Shown here in pieces: positions 26,878 through 35,068 of a DNA stretch of 64,000 nucleotides. The stretch is from NCBI RefSeq assembly GCF_001594015.1, contig NZ_LTBC01000009.1, positions 22,291-86,290 on the forward strand, given 5' to 3'. This stretch comes from Moorella mulderi DSM 14980 (lineage in GTDB: Bacteria; Bacillota; DSM-521; Neomoorellales; Neomoorellaceae). The position numbers were made by a program, and so were the translations under genes. Below the pieces are notes generated by a model. That model saw only the letters and a list, made by a program, of their open reading frames with translations. It did no database searches and had not been told where the DNA came from. Numbering within the stretch: position 1 is the first letter of the stretch; each line of letters begins with the position of its first letter.

Positions 26878-27957
26878 TTAACGGGTAAACTCTTTATTCC
26901 ACTTCTCAGTAAGAGATTGCTTCTCCTGGTTAATCCACTTCCAGTCCCAGGTGATTATACTCTGGAGTTTATCGCCATAAATCGGAATATCGCTTTGAAG
27001 TTCAGGCGGTACACTAACCTTCACATTGGCCGGCGTAGTGTAGAACTTCCGCATCCATTTTTCCTGCACCTCGGGTCTCAAGTTGTAGTCTATCCAGGCG
27101 TATGCTAGATCCTTGACTTTGCTGCCTTTAGTAACGTTAAAGTCCTGCTCGAACATGTATACGCCTTCTGTGGGTGCTACCCACCCAATCGGCAAACCCT
27201 GGTGGCGCAACCGCGCTACCGCCGGAGAATCCAGGATACCAATATCGATCTCGCCCTGTGAAAGTAGTTTTTCCATATCACCCGAGAAGTCGGTTTGCTT
27301 AAACGGCTTAAGCTTCTTAATTTCCTCCAGCGCCACATCGATGTTATGCTCGTCCCCGGTGAAAACCTTACTCACAAGCGTAACGAACATCATGCCAGCA
27401 GAATTGGTGATAGTGTATAGCCCCAACTTGCCCTTATATTCAGGCTTCCACAGATCTTTCCAGCTAGTAGGCGGATTTTTCACCCGGTCGGTGCGGTAGG
27501 CAATCCCGATAGGCTGGATTATGCCTAAGACACCGTTATCATCCTTGTTGCGGAGAAGCGGGTGCACGTCCTTGAGATTTGGAACCTTGTCCGACGGAAG
27601 AGGTACGAAAAAGCCCTCAGCCCGTTCCTGGCTGGCCCAGATTTCGTTAGTCATTACTACATCATAAGGAGGATTGTCGGGGCCAGCCGCCCTCATCTTT
27701 GCCAGCCAATCCTTAGCTAAACCAACCGCGAGCTCAACCTTGCAGTTGTATTCCTTTTCAAAAGATGGAATAACTTCGGAGCGGAAAAATTCCTCATAGG
27801 CACCGCCGTAACTTGTTACCACTAACTTGCGTGGAGCCTGTTGCTGGCCAGCTTGGTCTTGTTGTTTTCCGCATCCGACTTGTAAAAGAATAAAACTAAT
27901 GGCCAACATCAGTGCCAGTACCCTTTTTATACGTCGAATGTGATGCCTCCAGGTCAT
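26878..27957 (-). CDS. ABC transporter substrate-binding lipoprotein, PotD type
   Basis: Lipoprotein of 359 aa with a signal peptide ending in a lipobox-like LLQVGC, then a glutamine-rich linker and a two-lobed binding domain (RKLVVTSYGGAYEEFF, YDVVMTNEIWA, AYRTDRVKNPPTSWKDLWKP). Resembles spermidine/putrescine and opine-type solute receptors, so the ligand may be a small charged amino-acid derivative. ATG at 27957 follows GGGAGG at 7 bases; an ATG six codons earlier lacks a site. First gene of the 18-28 kb operon. Confidence 0.88.
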   Translation of the reverse strand: MTWRHHIRRIKRVLALMLAISFILLQVGCGKQQDQAGQQQAPRKLVVTSYGGAYEEFFRSEVIPSFEKEYNCKVELAVGLAKDWLAKMRAAGPDNPPYDVVMTNEIWASQERAEGFFVPLPSDKVPNLKDVHPLLRNKDDNGVLGIIQPIGIAYRTDRVKNPPTSWKDLWKPEYKGKLGLYTITNSAGMMFVTLVSKVFTGDEHNIDVALEEIKKLKPFKQTDFSGDMEKLLSQGEIDIGILDSPAVARLRHQGLPIGWVAPTEGVYMFEQDFNVTKGSKVKDLAYAWIDYNLRPEVQEKWMRKFYTTPANVKVSVPPELQSDIPIYGDKLQSIITWDWKWINQEKQSLTEKWNKEFTR

Positions 27958-28089
27958 CTGATTTCCTCCCATCATGAGATTTCTTGGTTTGCGCCTTCAA
28001 ATCCGCGTCTTAACCCATCCCCGAATATTCCTTAAGTTACAACCGAAAGCCTAAATCCTATCTAAATAATGGCACCCTTTTGTCCTTGA

Positions 28090-29289
28090 CTATATATCCG
28101 TGTCTTTCTCCAATACCGGCAGGTCTAAATTTATCAATTCCGGGTATTTCAGACCGCTACCGGTGTTTAAAACAACCACCTTTTCATCGGGCTTCAGGAA
28201 ACCGCTTGTCAGCAATTTTTGCGCTCCGGCGACGGCGGCGGCGCCCTCGGGGCAAATAAACATGCCCTCGGTCCTGGCGACAAGTTTTACCGCTGCCAGG
28301 ATCTCATCGTCGCTAACACTTACCGCCGTACCGCCGCTTTCATAAACCGCCTCGAGTACCAGAAAATCACCTAAAGCCTTGGGCACCCGGATACCGCCAG
28401 CAATAGTCTGCGCACCCTCAAAAAACTCCGATTCCTTCTTGCCTTCCTGGAAAGCCTTAACAATAGGAGAACACCCTTCGGCCTGGACGGCAATCATCTT
28501 GGGTAAGGGCCCTTTAATCCAGCCAATGGCCTTGAGTTCTTGCAGGGCTTTCCAGATGCCGATGATACCCACCCCGCCGCCGGTAGGATAGAGGACGGCA
28601 TCGGGTAGCTCCCAGTTAAATTGCTCGGCAATTTCCAGGCCCATGGTTTTTTTGCCTTCAATGCGATATGGCTCTTTTAAAGTTGAAGCATCAAACCAGC
28701 CGTATTTTTTTACTCCCCGGGCAATTATTTTCCCGGCGTCAGAAATTAAACCTTTAACTAAGTAAGTCCGGGCACCGCTGACTACACACTCTTTTTTAGC
28801 CAGATCGGGAGCATCAACCGGCATGGCAATAATCATTTCCATCCCCGCCTTGGCCCCATAGGAAGACCAGGCACCACCGGCATTGCCGGCTGTGGGCATG
28901 GCAATTGTTTTAATACCCAATTCCTTAGCCCTGGAAACGCCTACGGCGGCACCCCGGGCCTTAAAAGTCCCGGTTGGATTTAAGCCCTCATCTTTGATAT
29001 AAAGGTGCTTAAATCCCAGCTCCCGCCCCAAGTTGTTGGCAGTAAAGATAGGAGTAAAACCCTCTCCCAGGGAAACGATATTTTCTTCCTTCTCCAGGGG
29101 TAAAAACTCCCAGTAACGCCAGAGGTCGGCCCGCCTGCCTTTTAAGTCCTCTTTTTTCACAGTCTTCTCCAAACGTTCCAGGTCATAGTGCACCAGTAAT
29201 GGCGAACTACAATGGCAAAGGTTATGTACTTCGCTGGCAGAATAAGTAGCATGACACTTTGGACACTCCAAACATCGGACAAAACTCAT
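28090..29289 (-). CDS. thrC: Threonine synthase (PLP-dependent)
   Basis: Enzyme of 399 aa converting O-phosphohomoserine to threonine. An N-terminal zinc-ribbon-like segment (CLECPKC ... CHC) precedes the fold-type II PLP domain with the lysine in NPTGTFKARG, and the phosphate-binding loop TGGGVGIIG. ATG at 29289 follows AGGAGG at 8 bases; the longer frame to 29316 is poorer. The downstream gene order thrC after ridA fits removal of the reactive enamine by-products of PLP enzymes. A threonine-dehydratase-like or related lyase role cannot be excluded. Confidence 0.82.
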   Translation of the reverse strand: MSFVRCLECPKCHATYSASEVHNLCHCSSPLLVHYDLERLEKTVKKEDLKGRRADLWRYWEFLPLEKEENIVSLGEGFTPIFTANNLGRELGFKHLYIKDEGLNPTGTFKARGAAVGVSRAKELGIKTIAMPTAGNAGGAWSSYGAKAGMEMIIAMPVDAPDLAKKECVVSGARTYLVKGLISDAGKIIARGVKKYGWFDASTLKEPYRIEGKKTMGLEIAEQFNWELPDAVLYPTGGGVGIIGIWKALQELKAIGWIKGPLPKMIAVQAEGCSPIVKAFQEGKKESEFFEGAQTIAGGIRVPKALGDFLVLEAVYESGGTAVSVSDDEILAAVKLVARTEGMFICPEGAAAVAGAQKLLTSGFLKPDEKVVVLNTGSGLKYPELINLDLPVLEKDTDI

Positions 29290-29381
29290 TGTCTCTTCCT
29301 CCTCAAACGCTGCCACTTTAGCTAAATGTACCTGTGGCTATTAAAATTCCTCCAGCCAGCTATTCTTGACCACCCCCTTCT

Positions 29382-29780
29382 TTACTTATCTTCGACAACC
29401 GCCATCGCCTCAATCTCCACCAGTACATTTTTGGGTAAGCGGGCCACTTCAACGCAGGAACGGGCCGGGGGTTCCTTGGTAAAATAACGGCTGTAAACTT
29501 CATTTATGGCATCGAAATCATTCATATCTTTAATGTACAGGGTTGTTTTAACAACATTCTCCAAACCGGCCCCGGCGGCTGCCAGTATGGCCTGCAAGTT
29601 GGCCATGACCTGTTCAGTCTGCCTGGCAACCCCCCCGGCGACAACCTGGCCGGTGGCCGGATCAATGGGTATCTGGCCAGATGTAAAAATAATGTTGCCA
29701 GCTTTTATGGCCTGGGAATAGGGACCAATGGCTGCCGGTGCGGCGCCTGTTGTAATTGTAGCAACGTTTTTAGAGCGCAT
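29382..29780 (-). CDS. ridA: RidA family enamine/imine deaminase
   Basis: Protein of 132 aa that hydrolyses 2-aminoacrylate-type intermediates released by PLP enzymes. Visible marks are [27 protein letters not shown] and the active-site arginine in [16 protein letters not shown] at 29780 preferred to an open frame up to 29837, since the family begins here. Upstream of thrC with a 92-bp gap; probably cotranscribed. Confidence 0.9.
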   Translation of the reverse strand: MRSKNVATITTGAAPAAIGPYSQAIKAGNIIFTSGQIPIDPATGQVVAGGVARQTEQVMANLQAILAAAGAGLENVVKTTLYIKDMNDFDAINEVYSRYFTKEPPARSCVEVARLPKNVLVEIEAMAVVEDK

Positions 29781-29855
29781 TTCATCAAATCCTTTCTCAA
29801 CTGTAGCATTAAATTTTATCATTCGACATAACCACAATTTTTCCTGCTCATCATA

Positions 29856-29887
29856 AAATTTTTTTGTAGTCTATACAAAAATTTTTT
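29856..29887. promoter_or_regulatory. AT-rich inverted repeat upstream of ridA
   Basis: TTTTTGTA and TACAAAAA arms flank a short spacer, extended by A/T tracts on both sides (near AAATTTTTTTGTAGTCTATA). It lies about 80-105 bp before the ridA start and may be an operator or promoter element. Confidence 0.35.
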
Positions 29888-29906
29888 CCTAACCTCTCAT
29901 TCCTAC

Positions 29907-30136
29907 CAGGAACCACCGCTTTAAGACAGCGGAACATATCTGTTCCTGGGCGGGGTTAAAGTCCGGGCAACAACAAAAATGCAGGGAATAGAAGTACACC
30001 CATATCACCCTCGGTATCATATGGCTGCATCTCCTAAGACATCTGTTTACCCAAGTCCCTAAAAGATTAGGCTGGCTAATGTAAGGTTTTACAAAGATAT
30101 AAAGCCCCGGCGTGCCTCATTGCACACACGGGGCTT
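29907..30136 (+). ncRNA. Candidate structured RNA with terminator
   Basis: A 413-bp gene-free stretch (29838-30250) holds nested complementary arms: CCAGGAAC (29907-29914) with GTTCCTGG (29942-29949) enclosing CCGCT/AGCGG; ATGCAG (29979-29984) with CTGCAT (30025-30030) enclosing CCATAT/ATATGG; and a terminator-like hairpin AAGCCCCGG...ACGGGGCTT (30102-30136) with a T-rich tail. No plus-strand gene precedes the terminator, so an independent small RNA is possible. Strand not certain; a minus-strand ridA leader is the alternative. No known riboswitch class was recognised. Confidence 0.35.
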
Positions 30137-30250
30137 CTTTACCAAAATCAGGCTTCCTTGCCAGGTCTTTTGTTGACAATAATATTATACTATCATGTTT
30201 TCATTTGTCAATACCCCGCGGGCTCTATGTGTGTGATCCATTTGTGATAT

Positions 30251-31646
30251 TGTCAGGGTGAAATCCATCTGTAAAAATGTCAGTATGAGTAGGGAGAGGA
30301 TTACCTTGTCACAGATGGAAATGAACCGGGTAATTATTTTACAAAAAGCTTTAGATGGGGAGGTTTCAGTACCGTATGCAGCCTTCATCTTGGGGATTAG
30401 CGAACGCCATGCCTATCGCCTTAAGGCAAAACTTCAAACCTCTGGCCCCGCAGGCCTGGCCCACGGAAATCGTGGCCGTAAACCCGCTCATGCCCTCCCT
30501 GATAATATCCGTCAGGAGGTAGTGCAGCTCGCTCAAACTAAATACAGTGGGTGCAATTACACTTTCTTGAGCGAACTGCTCTGCGAGCATGAAGGTATTT
30601 GTTTAAGCCCGGCTTCTGTGGGCCGTATCCTTAAAGCCGCTGGTATCCTTAGTCCCAGGAAACACCGGCCCCATAAACCCCATTGCCGCCGTCCTCGTAA
30701 ACCGCAATTCGGGATGCTGGTCCAAATTGATGGTAGCCACCATGATTGGCTGGAGGGCCGTGGTCCATCGCTGGTTTTATTGCTGGCCGTCGACGACGCT
30801 ACTGGCCGAATTCTTTCCGCCCTCTTCTGGCCTGCTGAGGATTTCGAGGGTTATTGCCGTCTCTTATACCAACTTATCTCCCAGCACGGCATCCCTCTTG
30901 CTATTTATTCGGACAAGCATACCCTCTTCTTCTCACTGAAAGAGAAGCAGGATCACCTTACTCTTGAGGAGCAATTCCTGGGTGAGAGACGCTCTTTAAC
31001 CCATATTGGCCGCATCTTAAGGGACCTTGACATCCAGCATATTCCGGCCTATTCTCCCCAGGCTAAAGGCCGCATTGAGCACTCTTTTGAGACTTTGCAG
31101 CAAAGGCTGGTTATCAAACTCCGCCTGGCTGGCGCCTCTTCCCTTGAAGAGGCTAACGCCGTACTTCCGGATTTTATTGAGCATTACAATGAAAAATTCG
31201 CCGTTCCCCCGGCTGAAACTGTTTCGGCCTTCCGCCCCATTCCTTCTCATTTGCGCCTGGAATATATCTTCTCCTGGAAGGAATATAGAACCTTAAATCC
31301 TGGCTATATATACTATTCACTTCCAGGGTAAGACATATAAAGTTTTAAACCCTAAAGGTGCGCCTTTTATCCCCCTTCGCTCCGTTGTGGAGGTCCTTAA
31401 ACCCCTGCACGGTGCTTTGTGCGTTGCTTGGCAGGGCCATTTTTATAGCCTTGAGGTATTCTTGGAAAATGCTAAAAGCAATTCAGAGAATAATATGCCT
31501 GCTATAGCTCTAGAAAAAAGCGCGGGCTCTACTCCTTCTCTTCCTCGTAGGCCCGCTGCAGATCATCCATGGCGTAAACCATGGAAATCTCGCAGGCCTA
31601 ATTATACCACGTCCCTGACAGAATCACAGATGTGTTTTACCTGACA
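30251..31646 (+). mobile_element. Insertion sequence with terminal inverted repeats
   Basis: Ends match as inverted repeats: left 30251-30283 (TGTCAGGGTGAAATCCATCT then GTAAAAATGTCAG) and right 31615-31646, whose complement reads TGTCAGGTAAAACACATCT then GTGATTCTGTCAG. A second weaker copy of the unit (ATCCATTTGTGATATTGTCAG) overlaps the left tip from 30237, so the true ends may be slightly further out. No clear target duplication. It carries one frameshifted DDE transposase and separates the ridA region from the uxaA-type genes. Confidence 0.75.
30303..31644 (+). pseudogene. DDE transposase (ISNCY/IS481-like), frameshifted
   Basis: Transposase with helix-turn-helix (YAAFILGISERHAYRLKAKL), then an RNase H-like core with LVQIDGSHHDW, AIYSDKHTLF and GRIEHSFETLQ. 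The first frame stops at 31331, but the next frame continues without break as GKTYKVLNPKGAPF and on to 31644. The shift lies in the TATATATA tract near 31305-31312, where one extra base would restore the frame. So either decayed, a sequencing slip, or frameshifting; no classical slippery heptamer is seen. The TTG at 30303 follows GGGAGAGG; a GTG at 30258 lies inside the terminal repeat. Confidence 0.75.
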
Positions 31647-31708
31647 TTTTCATTGACGCTTGACATACCCGTTAGGCTCTATCGGTAACATTTTTTATAA
31701 TTTTTGCC

Positions 31709-31737
31709 TTGACAGTCCCTGGGAGTGGTTTTATAAT
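31709..31737 (+). promoter_or_regulatory. Consensus sigma-A promoter of uxaA-type operon
   Basis: Perfect TTGACA (31709-31714), 17-bp spacer, perfect TATAAT (31732-31737), 83 bp before the first start codon. Confidence 0.85.
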
Positions 31738-31820
31738 AAAAGTGGTCCTACCACAGACCTCACACTTTATGCCTTCCAGATGAGGCCTATTCTTACATTT
31801 CCAGAGAGGGGGAACCTGTA

Positions 31821-32099
31821 GTGGAAAAATTCTTTGTCCATGACAAGCGGGATACCGTTGGCGTGGCCGTGGCCGATATCCAGGCCGGCGAAACGGTAAC
31901 CGGGTGGGTAATGGAGGACAACTCCATTGTCAGCGTCAAGGCCCTGAGCGACATCAAACTCGGCCACAAGATTGCCCTTAAGGACATCGCCAAAGGTGAA
32001 ACTGTAATCAAGTACGGCGAACCCATCGGCAAAACCGTAGCCCCCATCGCCAAAGGCGAACATGTCCACGTCCATAATTTAAAAACTGCGAGGTGGTAA
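31821..32099 (+). CDS. UxaA-type dehydratase small subunit (SAF domain)
   Basis: Protein of 92 aa consisting of one SAF domain ([37 protein letters not shown]). It corresponds to the N-terminal domain of altronate/galactarate dehydratases or the small subunit of (2R)-sulfolactate sulfo-lyase, with the large subunit encoded next. Start GTG at 31821 behind GAGAGGGGG. Confidence 0.88.
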   Translation: MEKFFVHDKRDTVGVAVADIQAGETVTGWVMEDNSIVSVKALSDIKLGHKIALKDIAKGETVIKYGEPIGKTVAPIAKGEHVHVHNLKTARW

Positions 32100-32101
32100 A
32101 A

Positions 32102-33262
32102 ATGACCGGGACCAAATTCATGGGCTACCGCCGGGAAAACGGCAGCGTCGGCGTCCGCAACCGGGTAGTTATACTTCCCTTAGATGACCTTTCCAATGCT
32201 GCCGCCGAAGGGGTAGCCAAGCTCATTGACGGTACCATCGCCCTGCCCCATCCTTACGGCCGCCTCCAATTCGGCGAAGACCTGGAACTCCTTTTCCGGA
32301 CCTTAATCGGCACCGGCTCCAACCCCAATGTGGCGGCCTGCATAGTTATCGGCATTGAACCCAACTGGACCAACCGCGTGGTGGAAGGCATCGCCAAAAC
32401 GGGAAAACCCGTGGCCGGCTTTGCCATTGAACGCTACGGCGACCTGAAGGTCATCGAAATGGCCTCCCGTAAAGCCATCGAATTTGTCCAGTACGCTACC
32501 GAATTGCAAAAAGAGGAATGCGATATCTCCGAACTGGTCGTCAGCATCAAGTGCGGCGAGTCCGACACCACCTCTGGGTTGGCCTCCAATCCTTCCATAG
32601 GTAACGCCGTCGATCGCCTGGTCGATATGGGCGTGACCGTCCTCTTCGGTGAAACCTCCGAACTCACCGGTGGTGAGCACCTGGTGGCCGCCCGCTGCGC
32701 CACCCCGGAGGTCCGTGAACAGTTCATGCAGAGCTTTAAATCCTACAGCGACTTTATTATCTCCCAGGGCGTCGACCTCTGCGGCTCCCAGCCCACCGAA
32801 GGCAATATCGCCGGCGGCCTGACCACCATCGAAGAGAAGGCCCTCGGTAACATCCAGAAAATCGGCAAGCGGGCCATGATCCAGGGTGTCCTCCAGCCGG
32901 CCGAAGCCCCCAAAGGTAAAGGTTTGTGGTACATGGAGACCTCCTCTGCCGGCGCCGAAGCCGTTACCCTTTTTGCCGCCGGCGGCTCGGTCCTGCACTT
33001 CTTCACCACCGGCCAGGGCAACATCGTCGGCAACCCCATCATCCCGGTAATCAAGATTTCAGCCAACCCGGTGACGGTCAGCACCATGAGCGAGCACATT
33101 GACGTCGACCTGACAGGTCTTCTACGCCGGGAAATGGACCTCGACGGTGCCGGTACCGCTATTCTGGACATGTTTATCCGTACCTTGAACGGCCGTTATA
33201 CCTGTGCCGAAGCCCTGAGTCATAAGGAATTTATCCTCACCAAACTTTACCGCAGCGCTTAA
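32102..33262 (+). CDS. UxaA-type dehydratase large subunit
   Basis: Protein of 386 aa of the D-galactarate/altronate dehydratase C-terminal family, an iron-dependent lyase. Conserved cysteine and serine patches are visible: [29 protein letters not shown] and [15 protein letters not shown]. Split subunits occur in altronate dehydratase-like enzymes and in sulfolactate sulfo-lyase (SuyAB); the substrate is not decided by sequence alone. ATG at 32102 follows GAGGTGG; it starts 2 bases after the small-subunit stop. Confidence 0.87.
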   Translation: MTGTKFMGYRRENGSVGVRNRVVILPLDDLSNAAAEGVAKLIDGTIALPHPYGRLQFGEDLELLFRTLIGTGSNPNVAACIVIGIEPNWTNRVVEGIAKTGKPVAGFAIERYGDLKVIEMASRKAIEFVQYATELQKEECDISELVVSIKCGESDTTSGLASNPSIGNAVDRLVDMGVTVLFGETSELTGGEHLVAARCATPEVREQFMQSFKSYSDFIISQGVDLCGSQPTEGNIAGGLTTIEEKALGNIQKIGKRAMIQGVLQPAEAPKGKGLWYMETSSAGAEAVTLFAAGGSVLHFFTTGQGNIVGNPIIPVIKISANPVTVSTMSEHIDVDLTGLLRREMDLDGAGTAILDMFIRTLNGRYTCAEALSHKEFILTKLYRSA

Positions 33263-33319
33263 TATTATAGTATCCTTACCTGACGGCCAGGATGGCCGGC
33301 GGTATCATGGTAAAAAAAT

Positions 33320-33365
33320 AAGTGGGAGACGAAAAGCGATTGGCATTCGCTCCAGTCTCCCACTT
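33320..33365. terminator. Bidirectional terminator between uxaA-type operon and sigF
   Basis: AAGTGGGAGAC (33320-33330) pairs with GTCTCCCACTT (33355-33365) with inner AGCG/CGCT pairing; T-run after on plus, and A-run before serves minus. Confidence 0.85.
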
Positions 33366-33377
33366 TTTAGTTTGCTT

Positions 33378-34184
33378 TCACCCATTTTCTTTATCTGCCG
33401 GCGTCGCCTCTTCGTTTCCCTCCGCCTGCAACAGTTCCCTGATTTTCTGCAGGGCCTGGCGCTCAATACGGGAAATCTGCACCTGGGACAGCCCCATGCG
33501 GGCCGCTACTTGGGCCTGGGTTTTATCCTGGAAAAAACGCATGACCAGGACCCGCCGGTGTTTCTCCGGAATTTTACGCAGTACTTCCTTCAGGGCAATT
33601 TTATCCAGCCAGGCCGGCTCTTCCCCTTCTTCTGCGGCCAGCTGGTCCAGGACATAGATAGGGTCACCGTCATCCTGGTAAATGGTATCGTGGATGGACC
33701 CCGGCATCTGGACGGCTTCCAGGGCAGCGACTATCTCCTCCCGGGATAGATCCAGGGCTTCGGCTATTTCGCCAATGGCCGGCTCCCGGCCCAGTTTTTT
33801 AGCCAGTTCCTCCCGGGTGCGGTTAACCTTGAAGGCCGTCTCCTTTAAAGAGCGGCTTACCTTGACGGTGCTATCGTCCCGCAAAAACCGCCTGATTTCC
33901 CCCAAAATCATGGGCACGGCATAGGTGGAAAACCGCACCTGGTAGCTCAGGTCAAATTTATCAATGGCCTTGATCAGGCCAATGGTACCGATCTGGAAGA
34001 GGTCCTCCAGTTCATAGTTACGATTTTCGAAGCGCTGGACCAGGTTAAAAACCAGCTTGAGATTGCAATTAATCAACCGCTCCCGGGCTTCTTTATCCCC
34101 TGCCTTGGCCCGGCGCAACAGCTCTTCCGTTTCAGCCTCGGACAGGAGGGGAAAGCGGGGCAGGTTCATTTCCGACAGGCGCAT
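33378..34184 (-). CDS. sigF: Sporulation sigma factor SigF
   Basis: Forespore-specific sigma factor of 268 aa. Region 2 (ERLINCNLKLVFNLVQRF, FQIGTIGLIKAIDKFD, FSTYAVPMILGEIRRFLRDD), region 3 and region 4 (TQAQVAARMGLSQVQISRIE) are all present. SigF rather than SigG by context: it is third in the spoIIAA-spoIIAB-sigF order behind dacF. Held inactive by SpoIIAB until the septum forms. Confidence 0.95.
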   Translation of the reverse strand: MRLSEMNLPRFPLLSEAETEELLRRAKAGDKEARERLINCNLKLVFNLVQRFENRNYELEDLFQIGTIGLIKAIDKFDLSYQVRFSTYAVPMILGEIRRFLRDDSTVKVSRSLKETAFKVNRTREELAKKLGREPAIGEIAEALDLSREEIVAALEAVQMPGSIHDTIYQDDGDPIYVLDQLAAEEGEEPAWLDKIALKEVLRKIPEKHRRVLVMRFFQDKTQAQVAARMGLSQVQISRIERQALQKIRELLQAEGNEEATPADKENG

Positions 34185-34203
34185 GCTTTTGTCGCCACCT
34201 TAA

Positions 34204-34650
34204 CTACTTTCCAATCTCTCCCTTGAAGGCTTTAAACATTCTCACCCGCGTTCCCCGGTTGAGCTCCGAGGTCACCTCCAGTTCATCCATAAAGGCCTGC
34301 ATAAAGGCGAAACCCAGGCCCATCCGCTCGGGATCGGTGGAGTAGGCCGGCTGCATGGCCAGGGCCACATCGGGGATACCGCACCCCTTATCCTCCACGG
34401 TAATTACCAGCCCTGCCTCCGTGCGCTCCACAGCCACCCGCACTATTCCCTGGGGTTCTCCATTATAGCCATGGATGATGGCATTGGACACCGCCTCGGA
34501 AACGGCAACTTTAATCTCTTCCAGTTCATTCAGGGTCATGTCCACCTGGGCGGCAAAGGTAGCCACAGCTACCCTGGCCAGCCCGACATTTTCCGGCAGG
34601 CTTAAAAACTCAAGGGCCATGCTGTTTTTAACTTGTGCCTCACCAGCCAT
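34204..34650 (-). CDS. spoIIAB: Anti-sigma F factor and kinase SpoIIAB
   Basis: GHKL-fold serine kinase of 148 aa that binds SigF and phosphorylates SpoIIAA. N-box EAVSNAIIHGYNG, G1 box VEDKGCGIPD and G2 box MGLGFAFMQAF are visible. Its start overlaps the spoIIAA stop by one base (TGATG). Confidence 0.95.
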   Translation of the reverse strand: MAGEAQVKNSMALEFLSLPENVGLARVAVATFAAQVDMTLNELEEIKVAVSEAVSNAIIHGYNGEPQGIVRVAVERTEAGLVITVEDKGCGIPDVALAMQPAYSTDPERMGLGFAFMQAFMDELEVTSELNRGTRVRMFKAFKGEIGK

Positions 34651-34988
34651 CAGTCAACCCCTCCCGCAGTTTCCGGTCCATGGGGATGGATGGTCATAAT
34701 TTTACTAAGGCCGGATATTTCCAGCAACCGCCTTACCTGGGGCTGGGGCCGGCAAATGACCACCCTACCTCCCTGCTTCTTTAAACGCCGGTAACGGCCC
34801 AGGATTACTCCCAGCCCTGAACTATCCATAAAGGTAACTCCTTCCAGATCCAGCATCAATACTTCCGGGTGGGCGTGATCCAGGCTGGCTTCCAGTTCCC
34901 GGCGCAAAGCGTCAGCGCTTTCCAGGTCAACCTCTCCCTTGACCCGCACCCAGAGTTCTTTACCTTCCATGCTAAAAAAAACCTGCAA
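34650..34988 (-). CDS. spoIIAA: Anti-anti-sigma factor SpoIIAA
   Basis: STAS-domain protein of 112 aa with the phosphorylated serine in FMDSSGLGVILGRY (about residue 57). Dephosphorylated form frees SigF from SpoIIAB. The TTG at 34988 is chosen for the GAGGGGG 8 bases upstream; the ATG six codons on has no ribosome site. Confidence 0.93.
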   Translation of the reverse strand: MQVFFSMEGKELWVRVKGEVDLESADALRRELEASLDHAHPEVLMLDLEGVTFMDSSGLGVILGRYRRLKKQGGRVVICRPQPQVRRLLEISGLSKIMTIHPHGPETAGGVD

Positions 34989-35068
34989 AGGAAAAACCCC
35001 CTCGTTACGATCTCCGAAGGGGTTAATTCGCTCTTCACCGGCTTTCTTCCTGCTAAATAATGGTAAAA

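Noticed and set aside
29907..29949. T-box riboswitch upstream of ridA/thrC
   Set aside because: No AGGGTGGNACCGCG element on either strand; only loose likeness.
29941..29980. AAAGTCCGGGC similarity to the RNase P RNA core
   Set aside because: Region is too short and lacks the 3' partner motif expected for RNase P.
32303..32998. 231-aa minus-strand frame inside the uxaA-type large subunit
   Set aside because: Shadow frame of a strongly recognised gene.
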